Source: Nocardioides zeae
Lineage (GTDB): Bacteria > Actinomycetota > Actinomycetes > Propionibacteriales > Nocardioidaceae
Assembly: GCF_030818655.1 (NCBI RefSeq)
Contig: NZ_JAUTAN010000001.1
Span: forward strand, 2,728,001 to 2,792,000
Direction of reading: 5' to 3'
DNA length: 64,000 bases
The notes under the pieces were generated by a model. That model worked only from the letters and a program-made list of their open reading frames with translations. It made no database searches and was not told the DNA's origin. Every line of letters starts with the position of its first letter. Within the stretch, counting starts at the first letter, position 1. The translations under genes were made by a program, and so were the position numbers. This document shows positions 43,393 through 55,874 of the stretch, one piece after another.

Positions 43393-43398
43393 TAGACT
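43393..43398 (+). promoter_or_regulatory. -10 box for disA
   Basis: TAGACT lies 11 bases before the GTG at 43410, so the 5' leader would be very short or absent. Confidence 0.5.
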
Positions 43399-43409
43399 CT
43401 GGCGCGCTG

Positions 43410-44516
43410 GTGACCGAGGACGGGAGCGACGTGGCAGGGATCGAACGCGGCGACGACATGCTGCGCATGCGGGAGGTGCTGGCGCTCACCGCGCCGGGCA
43501 CCGCGCTGCGCGACGGTCTCGAACGCATCCTCCGCGGGCGCACCGGCGCCCTCATCGTGCTCGGCCGGGACGCCCTCGTGGAGTCCATCTCCACCGGCGG
43601 CTTCGAGCTCGACGTGCCGTTCACCGCCACGGGCCTGCGCGAGCTGGCCAAGATGGACGGCGGCATCATCGTCGACAGCGGCCTGACGAAGATCCACCGC
43701 GCCGCCGTGCACCTCATGCCCGACCACACCATCCCCTCGTTCGAGACGGGCACCCGGCACCGTACCGCCGACCGGGTCGCCCGCCAGACCGGGTTCCCGG
43801 TCATCTCGGTGTCGCAGTCGATGCAGATCATCGCGGCGTACGTCGGCGAGAGCCGCCACGTGCTCGAGGACTCCGGCCAGATCCTGTCCCGCGCCAACCA
43901 GGCCATCGCGACGCTGGAGCGCTACAAGCTGCGGCTCGACGAGGTCGCGACCACGCTGTCCGCGCTGGAGATCGAGGACCTCGTGACGGTCCGCGACGTC
44001 GCCGTCGTCGCGCAGCGCATGGAGATGGTCACGCGGATCGCCCGCGAGATCGAGGACTACGTGCTCGAGCTCGGCACCGACGGCCGCCTGCTGTCGCTGC
44101 AGCTCGAGGAGCTGGTCTCCGGCGTCGACGCCGAGCGCGAGCTCGTGGTGCGCGACTACCTGCCGTCGGGCCGTCGCTCCCCCACCCCGGAGAAGCTGCT
44201 CGAGCGGCTCGAGACCCTGTCGGCGACCGAGCTGGTCGACCCGGCCTCCGTCGCCAAGGCGCTCGGCCTCGGCACGAGCGAGCACCTCGACGGTGCCGTC
44301 GCGCCCCGGGGCTACCGTCTGCTCGCCAAGGTGCCGCGCCTGCCCGGCGCCGTCGTCGACCGTCTCATCGAGCACTTCGGCACCCTGCAGAAGCTGCTGT
44401 CGGCCGGCATCGACGACCTGCAGGCCGTGGAGGGCGTCGGGGAGCTCCGCGCCCGCAACGTGCGCGAGGGCCTCTCCCGCCTGGCCGAGTCGAGCATCCT
44501 CGAGCGGTACGTCTGA
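43410..44516 (+). CDS. disA: diadenylate cyclase DisA
   Basis: DisA makes cyclic di-AMP and scans DNA for branched or damaged structures. The 368 residues have the N-terminal DAC domain with MDGGIIVDSGLTKIHRA near residue 85 and FETGTRHRTADRVARQTGF near residue 115, a linker, and a C-terminal helix-hairpin-helix segment (LSAGIDDLQAVEGVGELRAR). GTG 43410 is chosen from the -10 position. An in-frame GTG at 43431 with GGGAG before it is an alternative that gives MAGIERGDDML. Confidence 0.95.
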   Translation: MTEDGSDVAGIERGDDMLRMREVLALTAPGTALRDGLERILRGRTGALIVLGRDALVESISTGGFELDVPFTATGLRELAKMDGGIIVDSGLTKIHRAAVHLMPDHTIPSFETGTRHRTADRVARQTGFPVISVSQSMQIIAAYVGESRHVLEDSGQILSRANQAIATLERYKLRLDEVATTLSALEIEDLVTVRDVAVVAQRMEMVTRIAREIEDYVLELGTDGRLLSLQLEELVSGVDAERELVVRDYLPSGRRSPTPEKLLERLETLSATELVDPASVAKALGLGTSEHLDGAVAPRGYRLLAKVPRLPGAVVDRLIEHFGTLQKLLSAGIDDLQAVEGVGELRARNVREGLSRLAESSILERYV

Positions 44517-44537
44517 GCGACCCCCGTCGGCCCCGCG

Positions 44538-45299
44538 TCAGTCCGTCGGGGCCGTCGTGGCGGCGGGCCGCGCCGTCCCCGTCGTACCGGAGGCGGAGGC
44601 CGAGCCGCTCGGGGCGGTCGGGTCCGCCGTCGGCGTGATGGTGCGCTCGATGACCTCGGGCTGCGGCGTCTCCAGCTCGAACTGCACGTCCGTCGGCTCG
44701 CCGGCGAGCGCCGCCGACTCGACGTGGTAGGCGCCGGGCAGCGACCACTGCTCCAGCTCGCAGCCCGGCCCCGAGCGCCAGGCCGGCCACTCCAGCTCGG
44801 CCGCCGCCTCCGCGTCGGTCCGGAGCACCAGCTCCTGCTCGGGCAGGGCGTCGGGGCAGTGCTGGGTCGACCAGATGTCGTCGCTCCCGCTGGTGATCTT
44901 GACGACCGTGGTCGTCGGCGAGGCCGTCCAGTAGCAGGCCGGCGTCTCCTTGCTCGAGAAGAGGAGCGTGACCGCGACGGGCTGCCCCGCGACCGCCCGC
45001 TCGACCTTGGCCCGCACGGCGACGTCGTCCGCCGCGCAGCGCCCCTCGGGGGTGGCCGGCGGGGGCGCCTCGGTGGTCGTGGTGGGCGGGGGCGCCGACG
45101 CGGCCGAGGACGGCTGGTCCGTGGTGGTGCTCGCGTCGCTCGCCGCCGGACGGGCCTCGTCCCCGTCGCCGTCCGAGCCGGCCCCCAGGAGACGACCGAC
45201 GAGCACCACGAGGAGCGCGGCGACCGCCGCCAGCACGATCCGGCGCCGCCAGTAGACACGGGGCGACAGGGGCCCTCGGGGGCGGGACACGGCAGACAC
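44538..45299 (-). CDS. membrane-anchored extracytoplasmic protein, function unknown
   Basis: 253 residues. One N-terminal membrane helix (IVLAAVAALLVVLVGRLLGA) is followed by a Ser/Thr/Pro-rich linker and a globular extracellular domain (about residues 85-225) with cysteines in ARTPACYW-like (TPACYWTA), TQHCPDAL and GPGCELEQ contexts that could form disulfides. A Thr/Ala/Pro tail ends it. I do not recognise the family. GTG 45299 lies seven bases after a TAGCGT box, so the transcript is probably leaderless. It is convergent with disA and divergent from mutY. Confidence 0.75.
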   Translation of the reverse strand: MSAVSRPRGPLSPRVYWRRRIVLAAVAALLVVLVGRLLGAGSDGDGDEARPAASDASTTTDQPSSAASAPPPTTTTEAPPPATPEGRCAADDVAVRAKVERAVAGQPVAVTLLFSSKETPACYWTASPTTTVVKITSGSDDIWSTQHCPDALPEQELVLRTDAEAAAELEWPAWRSGPGCELEQWSLPGAYHVESAALAGEPTDVQFELETPQPEVIERTITPTADPTAPSGSASASGTTGTARPAATTAPTD

Positions 45300-45306
45300 G
45301 CGTCCC

Positions 45307-45312
45307 ACGCTA
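45307..45312 (-). promoter_or_regulatory. -10 box of a leaderless transcript
   Basis: TAGCGT on the minus strand, seven bases before GTG 45299. Confidence 0.55.
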
Positions 45313-45347
45313 GCCACCGCGCCGGGTGCCCCGTCGCAGGCGCACCG

Positions 45348-45353
45348 TAGTCT
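45348..45353 (+). promoter_or_regulatory. -10 box of a leaderless mutY transcript
   Basis: TAGTCT, eight bases before the GTG at 45362. Confidence 0.5.
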
Positions 45354-45361
45354 CCACCGAC

Positions 45362-46264
45362 GTGCGCGCCACACCGGAGATCCCCGCCGTCGACGACGTG
45401 CCCGGGCTGCACGACGCGGTCCTCGGCTGGTACGACGAGCACGCCCGCGACCTGCCCTGGCGCGGCGTCGACGCCAGCCCCTGGTCGGTCATGGTCTCGG
45501 AGTTCATGCTGCAGCAGACCCCCGTCGCCCGGGTGCTGCCCGTGCACGCCGCGTGGCTCGCGACCTGGCCGACCCCGGCGGCGCTGGCCGCGGCAAGCAC
45601 CGGAGAGGCCGTACGCGCCTGGGGGCGGCTGGGCTACCCCCGGCGGGCGCTGCGGCTCCACGCCGCGGCGACGGCGATCGTGGCGCAGCACGGCGGCGAG
45701 GTGCCCCGTGCCTACGCCGACCTCCTCGCCCTCCCCGGGATCGGCGACTACACGGCCGCGGCCATCGCGTCGTTCGCCTACGGGCAGCGGCACGTCGTGC
45801 TCGACACGAACGTACGGCGCGTGATCGCCCGCGTCGCCGCCGGCCAGGAGCTGCCGCCGCGCTCCGTCACCACGGCCGAGCGCGCGCTGGCCGCCTCGCT
45901 GCTGCCCGACGCACCCGCCGACGCCGCCACCTGGAACGTGGGTCTCATGGAGCTCGGCGCTCTCGTCTGCTCGGTGGCGTCGCCCGCCTGCGACCGGTGC
46001 CCGGTGCTCGACCGCTGCGCGTGGGTGGCCGCGGGCCGCCCGGCCTACGACGGCCCCGCCCGCGTCGCCCAGACCTATGCCGGCACCGACCGGCAGTGCC
46101 GCGGACGCCTCCTGGGCGTGGTGCGCGACGCCGACGGCCCGGTCGCCTTGTCGACATTGGAGGCGGCGTGGGCCATCTCGGAGCAGCGGGACCGGTGCCT
46201 CGCGAGCCTCGTCGAGGACGGCCTGCTGGCGCGGGTCGGCCCCGCGTCGTACGCCCTCCCCTGA
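45362..46264 (+). CDS. mutY: A/G-specific adenine DNA glycosylase
   Basis: MutY removes adenine mispaired with 8-oxoguanine. The 300 residues carry VSEFMLQQTPVARVLP near residue 45, the helix-hairpin-helix LLALPGIGDYTAAAIASFA near residue 120 with the catalytic Asp in VVLDTNVRRV near residue 145, and an iron-sulfur cluster loop with spacing C-x6-C-x2-C-x5-C (CSVASPACDRCPVLDRC). The C-terminal NUDIX-like recognition domain of E. coli MutY is absent, as in other short actinobacterial forms; a small winged-helix-like end replaces it. Confidence 0.93.
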   Translation: MRATPEIPAVDDVPGLHDAVLGWYDEHARDLPWRGVDASPWSVMVSEFMLQQTPVARVLPVHAAWLATWPTPAALAAASTGEAVRAWGRLGYPRRALRLHAAATAIVAQHGGEVPRAYADLLALPGIGDYTAAAIASFAYGQRHVVLDTNVRRVIARVAAGQELPPRSVTTAERALAASLLPDAPADAATWNVGLMELGALVCSVASPACDRCPVLDRCAWVAAGRPAYDGPARVAQTYAGTDRQCRGRLLGVVRDADGPVALSTLEAAWAISEQRDRCLASLVEDGLLARVGPASYALP

Positions 46265-46281
46265 ACCCGTCCCCCTCCCGG

Positions 46282-46461
46282 GACGTCATGCGCGGTCTCG
46301 TCCGTCGGTCGTAGTCCCTGACGTCTTGCACCGTGCCGCACCGGTACGACGGCGTGTCGCATGCACAACGTCAGGGACTACGGCCCGGCGAGAGATGTCA
46401 CCCCCCTCCCCTCCGCGACGTCATGCGGAGCGGTGGCGCCGACCGGCGATTCGCATGACGT
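46282..46461. repeat. family D copies and a long inverted repeat between mutY and clpC
   Basis: ACGTCATGCG occurs at 46282-46291 and 46418-46427, with an inverse copy at 46452-46461; the last two form a palindrome extended by CCCCTC/GAGGGG. Between the first two is another inverted repeat with arms beginning CGTAGTCCCTGACGT (46310) and ending ACGTCAGGGACTACG (46382). Confidence 0.8.
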
Positions 46462-46490
46462 ACGGCGAGGGGCTCGGCCACCAACGACGA

Positions 46491-46521
46491 ACGGCCCGCA
46501 CGCGCGTCGCGTGCGGGCCGT
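46491..46521 (-). terminator. clpC terminator hairpin
   Basis: Perfect 14-bp arms ACGGCCCGCACGCG and CGCGTGCGGGCCGT with a 3-base loop, 20 bases beyond the clpC stop. Confidence 0.7.
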
Positions 46522-46540
46522 CCGGTCGTTCAGGAGCGGG

Positions 46541-49111
<2,571 letters not shown>

Positions 49112-49239
49112 GTGCGCCTCGATCCTTCTCATTTCGCGGCGCCGTGGACGCCGCAAGGTGGGCCGGCCAACCGCTCTCGTAGTTCGCCGTACACCGCAGA
49201 TCAACTCTTCGCCCAGCCTACGTGTTCCCCCCGACGACT

Positions 49240-49276
49240 CCACGGGGGTCTGCTCAGAGCGAACAGACCCCCGTGG
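49240..49276 (-). terminator. lsr2 terminator hairpin
   Basis: Perfect 13-bp arms CCACGGGGGTCTG and CAGACCCCCGTGG with an 11-base loop, 20 bases beyond the lsr2 stop. Confidence 0.7.
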
Positions 49277-49296
49277 TCACCGTCAGGTGCGTGCGC

Positions 49297-49641
49297 TCAG
49301 TGCGCCGCGTCGTACGCCTCGCGGATCTCGGAGGAGACGCGACCGCGGTCGGGCACGTCCCAGCCGTTCTCGCGCGCCCACTCGCGGATCTCCTTGGTGC
49401 TCGGCCCGTCCGTCGCGGCGGCCGCCCCGGAACGCGACGACGAGGACGAGCGCTGGCGACGCTGGCCGCCGGCGCGGCGCGCGTGGCCGACGTACGGCGC
49501 GACCGCGTCCCGCAGCGCAGCGGCGTGCTCGTCGTTGAGGTCGATCTCGTAGGTGACACCGTCGAGACCGAAGGTGACCGTCTCGGAGGCCTCGGAACCG
49601 TCGATGTCGTCGACGAGGACGATGTGGACCTTCTGTGCCAT
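49297..49641 (-). CDS. lsr2: Lsr2 nucleoid-associated protein
   Basis: Lsr2 bridges AT-rich DNA and silences acquired genes in actinobacteria. The 114 residues have the N-terminal dimerisation domain (MAQKVHIVLVDDIDGSEA, then VTYEIDLNDEHAAALRD), a Ser/Arg-rich linker, and the C-terminal DNA-binding domain with WARENGWDVPDRGRVSSEI containing the RGR minor-groove hook. ATG 49641 follows GTGAAGG. The region upstream (49650-49790) is unusually AT-rich for this genome, which would suit autoregulation. Confidence 0.95.
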   Translation of the reverse strand: MAQKVHIVLVDDIDGSEASETVTFGLDGVTYEIDLNDEHAAALRDAVAPYVGHARRAGGQRRQRSSSSSRSGAAAATDGPSTKEIREWARENGWDVPDRGRVSSEIREAYDAAH

Positions 49642-49792
49642 TGACGCCTTCACTTTCCGCAGGTCGCTGCGATCGCCGAATATCGGGAGGGATATCTCTG
49701 CGCAGACTATTGCAGACCGTGTCCGGGAAATGCACGGCACCCCGCCGACTCGAATCACGTCCGGTGATCGCGATAAAAGCGACCCGCGAATA

Positions 49793-50617
<825 letters not shown>

Positions 50618-50620
50618 CGC

Positions 50621-51543
50621 TCAGCCCCGGAGGTCGAGACCGAGGTCGAAGACCTTGACCGAGTGCGTCAGCGCGCCCACCGAGATGTAGTCGACCCCCG
50701 TCGCGGCCACCTCGCGCGCCCGCTCGATCGTCAGGCCGCCCGACGCCTCCAGCGTCGCCCGCCCCTGCGTCAGCTCCGCGTTGAGGGCCACCGCCGCGGT
50801 CATCGTCGCCGCGTCCATGTTGTCGAGGAGCACCCACGTGCAGCCGGCCACGAGCAGCTCGCGCAGCTGCTCGAGGTCGGTCACCTCGACGACGACGTGG
50901 AGGTCGGGGTACGTCGCGCGCACCGCCTCGAACGCCCGCACCACGCCGCCCGCCGCGACGACGTGGTTGTCCTTCACCATCGCCACGTCGGACAGGCTGA
51001 ACCGGTGGTTGACGCCGCGCCGCCGCAGCGCACCGCGTACTTCTGCAGGGCCCGCAGGCCCGGCAGCGTCTTGCGGGTGTCGAGCACCCGGGCGCTCGTG
51101 CCCTCCAGCGCCGCCACCCACGCGGCCGTCGCCGTGGCGACGCCCGAGAGGTGGCACGCGTAGTTGAGCGCCACCCGCTCCGCCGTCAGCAGCCCCCGCG
51201 TCGGGCCCGCGACGCTCATGACGGCGTCGCCGGCCGTGACGGTGGTGCCGTCCGGCACGCGACCGGTCACCGCGACGTCGTCGCCGAGCACGGCCCGGAA
51301 CGCGAGCTCGGCCAGCACCAGGCCCGCGACGGTGCCCGGCTCCCGTGCGCCGAAGTCGGCGGTGCCGCGCGCGTCGACGGGGATCGTGGCCAGGCTCGTC
51401 ACGTCGCCGTCGGGCACGTCCTCGACGAGGGCGGCGACGACCGCGGCGTACGTGGCCCGCGGGTCGAGACCCGCCGCCTCCACCTCCGCGAGCAGCGGGG
51501 CCGGGAGCGCGTCGTACGGCGTGGTGGTCAGCTGCGTGGTCAC
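50621..51543 (-). pseudogene. nadC: nadC, quinolinate phosphoribosyltransferase, interrupted by a frameshift
   Basis: NadC converts quinolinate and PRPP to nicotinate mononucleotide. The start, GTG 51543 overlapping the nadB stop, reads well to VLDTRKTLPGLRALQKYAVR, after which the frame runs out as CGGAASTTGS to a stop at 50974. A second frame picks up at RRGVNHRFSLSDVAMVKDNH and continues normally through VVVEVTDLEQL, VLLDNMD, LEASGGL and YISVGALTHSV to 50621. The break lies in a GGCGGCGCGGCG run at about 51020-51035, where two extra bases (or one missing) explain it. All other parts are conserved, so an indel error is quite possible; if real, de novo NAD synthesis would be lost. Confidence 0.88.
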
Positions 51544-53315
51544 ACGATCTCCGGGGTCGGCTGGGAGGGGCTGGTCGCGGGGACGTCGGGCGCCAGGGAC
51601 GCGGGAGCGTCGCTCGGCGGGGTCGGGCGGAAGAGCACGGCGACGGCACCGTCGTCGTCGAGCGTGACGTCCACGTGGCCCGACCAGCGCTCGTCGTCGC
51701 GGGTCGGGTGGTCGTCGCGCCAGTGCGACCCGCGGGTCTCCTGCCGCAGCGTCGCCGCCGCCGTCAGCGCCGCGGCGACGGTCACGAGGTTGGTGGTCTC
51801 CCACGCGGCCAGCTCGGCGGGCACGTCGTCGCGACCACCCGCGGCGAGGTCGGCGAGGTGGGCCGTCGCGGCCGCGAGCCCGTCGGCCGTGCGCAGCACG
51901 CCGACCTGGGCGGTCATCGTCTCCTGCAGGTCCTTGCGGTGGTCGGGGTCGGCGAGGCCGGCGGGTACGTCGCGGGCTCCGGCCGGTGCGACCGCCGGGA
52001 GCCCCTCGAGGTCGCCCGGCAGCACCTCGGCGATGCGGCGCGAGAAGACGAGCCCCTCCAGCAGCGAGTTGGACGCCAGGCGGTTGGCGCCGTGCACCCC
52101 GGAGCAGGCGACCTCGCCCGTGGCGTAGAGCCCCGGCACGCTGCTGCGTCCCCACAGGTCGGTGGCGATGCCGCCCGAGGCGTAGTGGCAGGCGGGCGCC
52201 ACCGGCACGAGGTCCACGGCGGGATCGACACCGTGCCGCTCGCACGTGGCGAGGATGGTCGGGAAGCGGCGCTCCCAGAACGCCCGGCCGAGGTGGCGCG
52301 CGTCGAGCCACACGTGGGGCCGGCCCGTGGCGTGCATCCGGCGCGTGATCGCCTTCGCGACCACGTCGCGCGGCGCGAGGTCGGCGAGCTCGTGCTCGCC
52401 GAGCATGAAGCGCTCCCCCGCGTCGTCCACGAGGAACGCACCCTCGCCGCGCACCGCCTCCGAGATGAGGGGCTGCTGGCCGCGGGAGTCGGGGCCGAGG
52501 TACATGACCGTCGGATGGAACTGCACGAACTCGAGGTCCCGCACGACCGCGCCGGCCCGCAGCGCCAGCGCGAGGCCGTCGCCCGTCGACACCGCCGGGT
52601 TCGTCGTCTGGCTGAAGACCTGCCCGAGCCCGCCGGAGGCGAGCACCACGGCACGCGCGTGCACCGCCCCGACACCGTCGCGCTGGCCCTCGCCCATCAC
52701 GTGCAGCGTCAGGCCCGCGACCGGACGGCGGCCCTCCGCGTCGGGCTCGCCCAGCAGCAGGTCGACCGCGTGCGCGTGGTGGACGACCTCGATCTCCGGC
52801 GCCGCCTCGATCGCCGCGACGAGCGCGCGCTGGATCTCGGCCCCGGTCGCGTCGCCGCCCGCGTGGGCGATGCGGTCCCGGTGGTGGCCGCCCTCGCGGG
52901 TCAGGGAGAGCTCGCCGTCGGTGCCCTGGTCGAAGACCGCGCCCAGGGCGATGAGCTCGCGCACCGCCGCCGGTCCCTCCGTGACGAGCGCGCGCACCGC
53001 CTCCGGGTCGCACGCGCCCGCACCGGCCACGAGCGTGTCGACCTCGTGCTCGTGCGGGGTGTCACCCGGGCCGAGGGCCGCCGCGATCCCGCCCTGCGCC
53101 CACTGCGTCGAGCCCGCGCTCAGCACGTCCTTCGTCACGACGAGCACCGAGCCGACGCCGGCGGCGTGGGCGCGGAGCGCCGCGGTCAGGCCCGCGATGC
53201 CGGAGCCCACGACCACCACGTCGGCGCGCGCCGTCCACCCCGGTGCGGCCGCGCTGAGGCGGCGGGGCAGGTGGGGCGGCGGGGCGGCGGGGCCGGGCGG
53301 GCGGGACGCGGTCAC
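51540..53315 (-). CDS. nadB: L-aspartate oxidase
   Basis: NadB oxidises aspartate to iminoaspartate, the first step of NAD synthesis. The 591 residues include the FAD-binding VVVVGSGIAGLTAALRAHAA at residue 32, STQWAQGGIAAAL near residue 68, REGGHHRDRIAHAGGDATG near residue 140, and GEVACSGVHGANRLASNSLL near residue 390. A C-terminal extension of about 40 residues is Pro/Ser-rich. The GTG start is at 53315. It overlaps nadC. No nadA (quinolinate synthase) is present in the window. Confidence 0.93.
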   Translation of the reverse strand: MTASRPPGPAAPPPHLPRRLSAAAPGWTARADVVVVGSGIAGLTAALRAHAAGVGSVLVVTKDVLSAGSTQWAQGGIAAALGPGDTPHEHEVDTLVAGAGACDPEAVRALVTEGPAAVRELIALGAVFDQGTDGELSLTREGGHHRDRIAHAGGDATGAEIQRALVAAIEAAPEIEVVHHAHAVDLLLGEPDAEGRRPVAGLTLHVMGEGQRDGVGAVHARAVVLASGGLGQVFSQTTNPAVSTGDGLALALRAGAVVRDLEFVQFHPTVMYLGPDSRGQQPLISEAVRGEGAFLVDDAGERFMLGEHELADLAPRDVVAKAITRRMHATGRPHVWLDARHLGRAFWERRFPTILATCERHGVDPAVDLVPVAPACHYASGGIATDLWGRSSVPGLYATGEVACSGVHGANRLASNSLLEGLVFSRRIAEVLPGDLEGLPAVAPAGARDVPAGLADPDHRKDLQETMTAQVGVLRTADGLAAATAHLADLAAGGRDDVPAELAAWETTNLVTVAAALTAAATLRQETRGSHWRDDHPTRDDERWSGHVDVTLDDDGAVAVLFRPTPPSDAPASLAPDVPATSPSQPTPEIV

Positions 53316-53337
53316 CGGGACAGTGTGCGGTGCGGGC

Positions 53338-53757
53338 TCAGCGGGCGGCGAGGGTGTCGCCGCGGACGAGACCCGACCCGGCGATCGCCTCGGCCGGGTC
53401 GAAGCCCGTGGCGAGCACCTTGTTGTCGGCGTCGACGAACACGACGTGGGGCTTGAGCTCCTTCGCCTCCGCCGTCGTCAGCTGGGCGTAGGCGATGAGG
53501 ATGACCAGGTCGCCCGGCTGCACGAGACGGGCGGCGGCACCGTTGATGCCGATGACGCCCGAGCCCCGCTCGCCCGCGATCGTGTAGGTCTCCAGGCGCG
53601 CGCCGTTGGTGATGTCGACGATGTGCACGAGCTCGCCGGGCAGCAGGTCGGCGGCGTCGAGGAGGTCCTCGTCCACCGTCACGGAGCCCACGTAGTGCAG
53701 GTCGGCCTGCGTCACGGTGGCGCGGTGGATCTTGCTCTTCATCATGGTGCGGAGCAT
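53338..53757 (-). CDS. panD: aspartate 1-decarboxylase
   Basis: PanD makes beta-alanine for pantothenate. The 139-residue proenzyme self-cleaves between G24 and S25 ([12 protein letters not shown]) to form the pyruvoyl cofactor. The active-site Tyr/Arg region reads [17 protein letters not shown], and [13 protein letters not shown] follows. ATG 53757 overlaps the panC stop by one base (TGATG), which indicates translational coupling to the enzyme that uses its product. Confidence 0.95.
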   Translation of the reverse strand: MLRTMMKSKIHRATVTQADLHYVGSVTVDEDLLDAADLLPGELVHIVDITNGARLETYTIAGERGSGVIGINGAAARLVQPGDLVILIAYAQLTTAEAKELKPHVVFVDADNKVLATGFDPAEAIAGSGLVRGDTLAAR

Positions 53758-54668
53758 CAGCGGCTCTCCTCGCTCGGGGGCGTCGGGTGGATCGTGATCG
53801 GCAGGTTGTCGAGGAGCCGGGTCGCGCCCAGGCGGGCCGCCACGAGGACGCGCCCCTCACGGACGTCCTCCCGGGTGCCGTCCACGGCAGCGAGGTCCGC
53901 CTCCGTGACGACGAGGTAGTCCAGCTCCACGCCGGGCGTCCCCGCGATCGCGGCGACGCCGGCCTCGCGGGCGGCCTCCGCGCCGTACGTCGCGTGCTCG
54001 CGCGCCGCGGCGAGGGCGCGGGACAGCACGACGGCCGTGCGGCGCTGCTCGGGGTCGAGGTAGCGGTTGCGGGAGCTGAGCGCGAGACCGTCGGGCTCGC
54101 GGACGGTCTCGGCGCCGACGACCTCGACCGGCAGGCACAGGTCGGCCACCATGCGGCGCACCAGGGTGAGCTGCTGGAAGTCCTTCTGGCCGAAGACCGC
54201 GACGTCGGGCTGCACGAGGCCGAACAGCTTGGCGACGACCGTCAGCACGCCGCGGAAGTGGCCGGGGCGGCTGGCGCCCTCGAGGAGGGTCGCGAGGGGA
54301 CCGGGCTCCACGGTCACCTGGGGGTCACCGCCGGGGTAGACCTCGTCGACCGCCGGGGCGAACACGACGTCGACGCCCTCGGCACCGCAGACGGCGAGGT
54401 CGGCGTCGAGGGTGCGCGGGTAGCGGTCGAGGTCCTCGCCCTGCCCGAACTGGAGCGGGTTGACGAACACGGAGGCGACGACGACGCCGTCGGCACCGAC
54501 ATGGTCGCGGGCCTCGCGCATGAGGGACGCGTGGCCGACGTGCAGCGCGCCCATGGTGGGGACGAGCGCGACCCGCCCTGCCCCGCCCCGCTGGGCGCGC
54601 ACGGCGGCGATCTCGGCGCGCAGGGCCGACCGCGTCGGCGCGAGCGCCGGGCTGGTGAGGGTGCTCAA
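53757..54668 (-). CDS. panC: pantothenate synthetase
   Basis: PanC joins pantoate and beta-alanine with ATP. The 303 residues show [20 protein letters not shown] near residue 38 (HxGH nucleotidyltransferase motif), [35 protein letters not shown] near residue 160 and [12 protein letters not shown] (KMSKS-like) near residue 200. The start is a rare TTG at 54668 inside the TTGA overlap with the DUF2520 gene, supported by GGAGAG eight bases before. No ATG or GTG in the right place is available. Confidence 0.93.
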   Translation of the reverse strand: MSTLTSPALAPTRSALRAEIAAVRAQRGGAGRVALVPTMGALHVGHASLMREARDHVGADGVVVASVFVNPLQFGQGEDLDRYPRTLDADLAVCGAEGVDVVFAPAVDEVYPGGDPQVTVEPGPLATLLEGASRPGHFRGVLTVVAKLFGLVQPDVAVFGQKDFQQLTLVRRMVADLCLPVEVVGAETVREPDGLALSSRNRYLDPEQRRTAVVLSRALAAAREHATYGAEAAREAGVAAIAGTPGVELDYLVVTEADLAAVDGTREDVREGRVLVAARLGATRLLDNLPITIHPTPPSEESR

Positions 54669-55591
54669 CGGATGCTCTCCGGACCGGGCTGGGCGGCGTC
54701 GTGGGTGGCGCCGTCGATCTCCTGCAGGAGGCGCGCGGCGCGGATCGGGAGCAGGCGCCCGTCGGTGGCGGCGCGCCCGACGGTCGCGCGCGCCAGCGTG
54801 CGGTAGGAGGCCAGGGCCTGCGGGGCCTCCCGACCGATCTCGTCGAGGTGGGTCGCCACCGTGCCGACGTCGCCGCGGACGACCGGGCCGGTCAGGGCCG
54901 CGTCCCCGGAGCGGAGCGCGTTGTCGAGGGCGGCCTCGAGCAGGGGACGGAGCACGTCGGCGGGGTCGGTGACGCCGTCCGCGCTCGCGGCGAGGATCTC
55001 GCGCGCCTCCGCGACCAGCGTGACGAGGTGGTTGGCGCCGTGGGCGAGCGCGGCGTGGTAGAGCGCGCGCCGCTCCTCCGGCACCCAGACGACGCGACCC
55101 CCGAGGTCGGCCACGAGCTGCTCGACGACGGGACGGTCGGCGGGGGCCGCGGTCGCGCCGTACGCGCACGCCGCGACGCGGGGCAGGTCCGTCGCGGTGC
55201 CGGTGAAGGTCATCGCCGGGTGGAGCGCGACAACTGGGGCGCCGGCGAGGCGGGCCGGCTCGAGTGCCGCCAGGCCGTGGCGGCCCGAGGTGTGGAGGAC
55301 GACCTGGCCGGGACGGATCGCACCGCTCGCGGCGAGCACCTCCACGACGTTCCCGAGCATGTCGTCGGGCACGGTGAGCAGCAGGAGGTCCGCGGCGCGT
55401 GCGACGGCCGAGGGCTTGAGGAGGGGGACTCCGGGGAGGAGGTCCGCGGCGCGGTCGCGGGAGGCGTCGGACTCGCCGGAGGCGGCGACGACCTCGTGGC
55501 CGGCGTGCGCGAGGGCGGCCGCGATGACGGCGCCGACACGGCCGGCGCCGATGACGCCCACGCGGCGTGGGCAGGGCATGCCAGACGACAT
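54665..55591 (-). CDS. DUF2520 Rossmann-fold protein
   Basis: A 308-residue oxidoreductase-like protein. The dinucleotide motif is RVGVIGAGRVGAVIAAAL at residue 10, and the DUF2520 C-terminal helical domain carries YHAALAHGANHLVTLVAEA near residue 190. Homologues lie directly upstream of panC in many actinobacteria. It is sometimes proposed to act as a ketopantoate reductase, which would complete the pathway with panC and panD, but this is not shown by the sequence. ATG 55591 is chosen over an upstream in-frame extension. Confidence 0.87.
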   Translation of the reverse strand: MSSGMPCPRRVGVIGAGRVGAVIAAALAHAGHEVVAASGESDASRDRAADLLPGVPLLKPSAVARAADLLLLTVPDDMLGNVVEVLAASGAIRPGQVVLHTSGRHGLAALEPARLAGAPVVALHPAMTFTGTATDLPRVAACAYGATAAPADRPVVEQLVADLGGRVVWVPEERRALYHAALAHGANHLVTLVAEAREILAASADGVTDPADVLRPLLEAALDNALRSGDAALTGPVVRGDVGTVATHLDEIGREAPQALASYRTLARATVGRAATDGRLLPIRAARLLQEIDGATHDAAQPGPESIR

Positions 55592-55765
55592 GGTCCGAAC
55601 CTTTCGTTCCCGTCCCGCCGACCACCCCTCGCGGGGCCGGTGTGGGTACCGGACGTTGTCTCGAACTCCCGTGACCGCGGGGGCGGTCACGGTGGTGCAA
55701 CGGGAACGTTACGCCCGTGATTCCAGGCGTGAGAATTGGATGCCGGCGTGACCTGTCTCACCTGG

Positions 55766-55858
55766 CGTCGAGATGGGTCGTACGGCGCGGCAGCCGCGTC
55801 GAGATGGGTCGTACGGCGCGGCGGCTGCGTCGAGGTGGGTCGAACGGTCGGGCCGCAT
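55766..55858. repeat. 31-base tandem repeat, direct orientation, family E
   Basis: Three units starting at 55766, 55797 and 55828, each beginning CGTCGAGATGGGTCGTACGG or a variant. The third unit is diverged (CGTCGAGGTGGGTCGAACGG). Confidence 0.88.
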
Positions 55859-55874
55859 CGGCCCCCTGGGGGAA

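Noticed and set aside
49112..49240. ClgR-type operator upstream of clpC
   Set aside because: GTTCGCCGTAC is present but the second half-site does not match at the needed spacing.
55766..55858. CRISPR array
   Set aside because: The 31-base units are contiguous tandem repeats without unique spacers, and no cas genes are present.
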